In this document: positions 61,542 to 64,000 of the stretch, piece by piece
How positions within the stretch are numbered: position 1 is the first letter of the stretch
Layout of the letters: the number at the start of each line of letters is the position of its first letter
Origin: Antarcticibacterium flavum
GTDB taxonomy: Bacteria > Bacteroidota > Bacteroidia > Flavobacteriales > Flavobacteriaceae
Reading direction: 5' to 3'
Length of the DNA: 64,000 bases
Assembly (NCBI RefSeq): GCF_006159205.1
Contig: NZ_CP040812.1
Span: 2,170,001-2,234,000 of the forward strand
Position numbers and translations under genes: made by a program
The notes under the pieces: generated by a model
Database searches by the model: none
Seen by the model: the letters and a program-made list of their open reading frames with translations, nothing else
What the model was told of the DNA's origin: nothing

Positions 61542-63227
61542 TTATGAATTAAAAATTTGTTCCAGGATCTTTTCTGTGATCAGGTATGTAGGTTTTACCC
61601 CGGTTGTTCCCAGGCCTCCCGAAGCCAGGGTGCTCCCTGTCTCCAGGGGATTATCACTGGCGTAATAAGCATATCTCACCTGCACATCCTCCCTTATATT
61701 ATCCCGTAGACGTGAAGCTGCCTGGATCGCCTTTTGGTAATGCGCTCCTTCCATCTCCAGCCCCACAACATTCCAGGTTGATTCCTGGAAGAATTTAAGC
61801 AGGTCCTTATTTTGCAAGGAAGTTCCTAGTACAGTGATCATAGTCCCGTCTACCACTTTAATTCCCTGCCCATCGAGATCTTCCTTGCGTAGTTCATTGT
61901 AAAAGGGGTAATTATCTGCAGTGCCTTCAAATAAATGGGCAGAGGGGATCATAATATCTCCTTTCCCACCCTCCAGGATACCGGCCTTTCCCATAATTGA
62001 GATCGACACAACATTTAAATGTATCTCGTTATCCTCATAAGTGTATGGTTTAAGGAGCTCATCCATAGTTTCATAGGCCTGTTCTCCAAAAGCATAATCC
62101 ATCACCAGGATCACGGGTTTTGAATCTGCCTCCATTTCATGAAATGCTGCGTTGCGATACCCAACCTTTAAAAGGGCTGTATCAAAGATCTGGACATCTA
62201 TATTGGTGCCGCTCTTATCTTCAATGAATTGCATGCCGTTCTCCAGTGCCATTTTCATCACTTTATTGCGCAGCTGGCCATTGCCTTTATCGCTTAAAGC
62301 CTCATACATTTCCATAACCGGCTTTTTCCCCATTTCCTTTTCAAGGGCTTCGGGTGTGAAAAGTGTGTTCATCACACTGTGCATGTTAGCACTTATTATA
62401 TGGATTGGGCGGTGCATCAGGTTTTTTTCCAGCAATTGCCTCTTGATAGTATCTGCCCAAACTTCCCCGTGAATATGGTGTCCCAGTCGCTCGCGCAGAA
62501 CAGGGCTAAAGGTTACTATACGTTTATTATTATTAACCGTTTCATCAAGCGCAAGTTTCCCCAGCCAGTAGACTATATGCAGCAGTCTTTCTTCATTCTC
62601 AGGGATCATGAATTTTGGATATATCTCTGTAACCTCCTTAAAGGTCCTTCCCAGTATATTGGCCATATGCGTTAAAGCTATTTCTCGTTCATTTTGGGAG
62701 AGGTCCTTCTTTTTTACAGCGGCCTCCAGTTTATCCCAGTCCCTTGAAACACTTCCATCCTCATCAATAATGATCCTTCTCATAATTTTATGGGATTCCA
62801 TAAAAAGGAAAGTTAGGTGGGTAAGGATATCATAGATCTCAGACCTTCCACGGGTGATCTCAATGTTTATTTGTTCCTCATCGATCCTGTAACAATTCCT
62901 GCGACGTTTTGGAGGAACAATAGGTTTAAAGTGCGAATTTGCATAACCCTCGTCACTGGTTAAATTAATATACCTGCATTCCTCAATGCCTTTGGGAAGA
63001 CGGTCCATCACGTAAAGAAGGCCATTAAGCTCCACTTTCTCCTCGGCGATCGTACCATATATTTCGGGGCGCAGCGTCATAAGCGCTTCTCTAAGGGTTT
63101 CTCCAGATACTCCCATTGGTTTATAAAAGCCCCGGTTAAAAAGGTGCCTCATAGTAATGTAAAGGCGCTCTATTGAATTGGTGCTTTCCTGGGCACGGGT
63201 CCTGCCCATCAGGTTTAAATTTGCCAT
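61542..63227 (-). CDS. Conserved protein, DUF6909-like, with nucleoside phosphorylase-like C-terminal motifs
   Basis: A 561-residue soluble protein. Residues 1-260 are helical and unrecognised (IERLYITMRHLFNRGFYKPM; KLEAAVKKKDLSQNEREIAL). The C-terminal 200 residues contain ISIMGKAGILEGGKGDIMIP and, at 492-495, the Met-Glu-Gly-Ala of VGLEMEGAHYQKA, which resembles the ligand-binding motif of nucleoside phosphorylase/nucleosidase proteins. I recall the family as DUF6909 but cannot verify it. It lies 3 bases after the GH3-like gene and 7 before rfbC. Confidence 0.65.
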   Translation of the reverse strand: MANLNLMGRTRAQESTNSIERLYITMRHLFNRGFYKPMGVSGETLREALMTLRPEIYGTIAEEKVELNGLLYVMDRLPKGIEECRYINLTSDEGYANSHFKPIVPPKRRRNCYRIDEEQINIEITRGRSEIYDILTHLTFLFMESHKIMRRIIIDEDGSVSRDWDKLEAAVKKKDLSQNEREIALTHMANILGRTFKEVTEIYPKFMIPENEERLLHIVYWLGKLALDETVNNNKRIVTFSPVLRERLGHHIHGEVWADTIKRQLLEKNLMHRPIHIISANMHSVMNTLFTPEALEKEMGKKPVMEMYEALSDKGNGQLRNKVMKMALENGMQFIEDKSGTNIDVQIFDTALLKVGYRNAAFHEMEADSKPVILVMDYAFGEQAYETMDELLKPYTYEDNEIHLNVVSISIMGKAGILEGGKGDIMIPSAHLFEGTADNYPFYNELRKEDLDGQGIKVVDGTMITVLGTSLQNKDLLKFFQESTWNVVGLEMEGAHYQKAIQAASRLRDNIREDVQVRYAYYASDNPLETGSTLASGGLGTTGVKPTYLITEKILEQIFNS

Positions 63228-63230
63228 ATA

Positions 63231-64000
63231 TTATTTCTCTGTCTTTATTATTTTTTCAAGCGCATCGGCTATTTTCCGGTCATTGGACAGGCGGGGTAAT
63301 TTGTTTTGCCCGCCCAGTTTCCCAATAGATTTCATGTACTGCTGAAATCCATCCCGGGGCACTTTGGTTATTACTAATTGCTGAAGGATCTTTCCTGAAA
63401 TGAGATCCAGATAATACGAATTTTGTTGCTGAAGGGCTTCATCAAGTATGGCAGAAAATTCCTTTAGATCTGAAGGTTCCTGCTCAAACTCAATGAACCA
63501 TTCGTGATAAGGCAGCTCCTCTCCCTGCGGGGTTATTTGCGGTGCCACGGTAAATTCTGAAATTCTCGCCCCGGTTTTCTCTGTGGCAGTTTGCATTGCC
63601 TCTTCCACTTCCTTTGCGATCACATGCTCTCCAAACGCTGAAATAAAATGCTTTATCCTACCTGAAACTACCAATTTAAATGGTTTTAACGAAGTAAACA
63701 TCACTGTATCGCCAATATTATATCCCCATAAACCTGCTGTGGTTGAAATGATCATAACATAATTCACATTCATTTCCACCTCTCCCAGGGTTAATCTTTT
63801 AGGAACTTCATCAAAAAACTCGTCGGCTTTTACAAATTCATAAAACATTCCTGAGTCCAGCTGCAGTAGCATTCCTTTATCCTCCTGCCTGTCCTGGAAA
63901 GCGAAAAAACCTTCAGAAGCAGGATAAAGTTCTATGCTGTCTACCTTCCTCCCTATTAGATTTTCAAATTTTGCACGATAGGGTTCATAATTAACCCCCC
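63231..64000 (-). CDS. GH3 auxin-responsive promoter family protein, partial
   Basis: The frame runs off the right edge without an intervening stop; 256 codons of the C-terminal part are visible. They read VNYEPYRAKFENLIGRKVDS, ELYPASEGFFAFQDRQEDKG, MLLQLDSGMFYEFVKADEFF and IISTTAGLWGYNIGDTVMFT, matching the acyl-adenylate domain of GH3-family proteins. Plant GH3 enzymes conjugate amino acids to acids; the bacterial substrate is unknown. The stop is 3 bases before the next gene start. Confidence 0.85.
   Translation of the reverse strand, partial: GVNYEPYRAKFENLIGRKVDSIELYPASEGFFAFQDRQEDKGMLLQLDSGMFYEFVKADEFFDEVPKRLTLGEVEMNVNYVMIISTTAGLWGYNIGDTVMFTSLKPFKLVVSGRIKHFISAFGEHVIAKEVEEAMQTATEKTGARISEFTVAPQITPQGEELPYHEWFIEFEQEPSDLKEFSAILDEALQQQNSYYLDLISGKILQQLVITKVPRDGFQQYMKSIGKLGGQNKLPRLSNDRKIADALEKIIKTEK

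Noticed and set aside
1..64000. tRNA, rRNA or CRISPR sequences in the gaps
   Set aside because: No cloverleaf, rRNA-like stretch or regularly spaced direct repeat was seen in any intergenic gap.

Overview
The window is a contiguous stretch of a Bacteroidota chromosome, almost certainly family Flavobacteriaceae (a Gramella/Salegentibacter-like marine bacterium is my guess; the genus cannot be fixed from sequence alone). The grounds are the gliding/type IX secretion genes gldH and porW/sprE, the family-restricted DUF6341 and DUF6427 genes next to purD, the split ATP synthase operon without atpD/atpC, lipoproteins with short Cys lipoboxes, and promoters of the Bacteroidota TTG-N19/20-TAnnTTTG type. 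I found no rRNA, tRNA, CRISPR array, prophage or intact insertion sequence. Most of the window is housekeeping chromosome with compact operons.

Layout. 1-13.6 kb is a loose set of metabolic and transport genes: a VOC-family tail, a secreted S9 peptidase, a bile acid:Na+ symporter homologue, an AbgT transporter, a two-domain PLP enzyme, an exported Gfo/Idh/MocA oxidoreductase, a frameshifted amino acid permease-USP fusion, exonuclease III, a divergent deformylase and diaminopropionate ammonia-lyase. 13.8-21 kb carries a small conserved protein, the two subunits of a 3-oxoacid CoA-transferase, the ricT-gldH-PBP1A operon and trhO. 21.4-29.5 kb holds recA, a lipoprotein-ECF sigma-membrane/barrel protein operon, plsC, trpS, dprA, an HU-like/SPOR protein and an acyl-CoA thioesterase. 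29.5-38.6 kb is a leftward envelope block: a frameshifted barrel protein, lipoproteins, an EnvC-like M23 protein, DUF4292, a TPR protein, a sugar nucleotidyltransferase, dut, a pRiA4b-ORF3 protein and a flippase. 38.7-47.5 kb is one leftward cluster, porW/sprE-bactofilin-atpZ-(atpI-like)-atpB-E-F-H-A-G. 47.6-49.9 kb is a two-gene ABC exporter. 50-51 kb is a ferredoxin reductase-like protein. 51.1-55.4 kb is a five-gene operon in which a putative nuclease and a D12 adenine methylase sit between DUF6427 and DUF4254/GT9. 55.4-64 kb has purD, a CapK-like adenylate-forming enzyme and a surface-sugar operon (GH3-like, a DUF6909-like protein, rfbC, rfbD, a UXS-like SDR, GT2) that runs off the right edge.

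Most notable signals. (1) A tightly coupled nuclease-like/adenine methylase gene pair that may be an undescribed restriction-modification module. (2) Three copies of a roughly 50-bp intergenic repeat between 3.1 and 13.7 kb. (3) Two AT-rich imperfect inverted-repeat elements between co-transcribed gene pairs (atpA/atpG and the CoA-transferase subunits); one appears to supply the atpA stop codon. (4) An ECF sigma factor followed by a protein that joins an anti-sigma-like N-terminus and membrane helix to a barrel-like C-terminus. (5) Two strong hairpins, one terminator-like, between the divergent trhO and recA genes, suggesting a small RNA. Two genes are broken by what looks like loss of one G in a G run; sequencing error and real mutation cannot be separated here.
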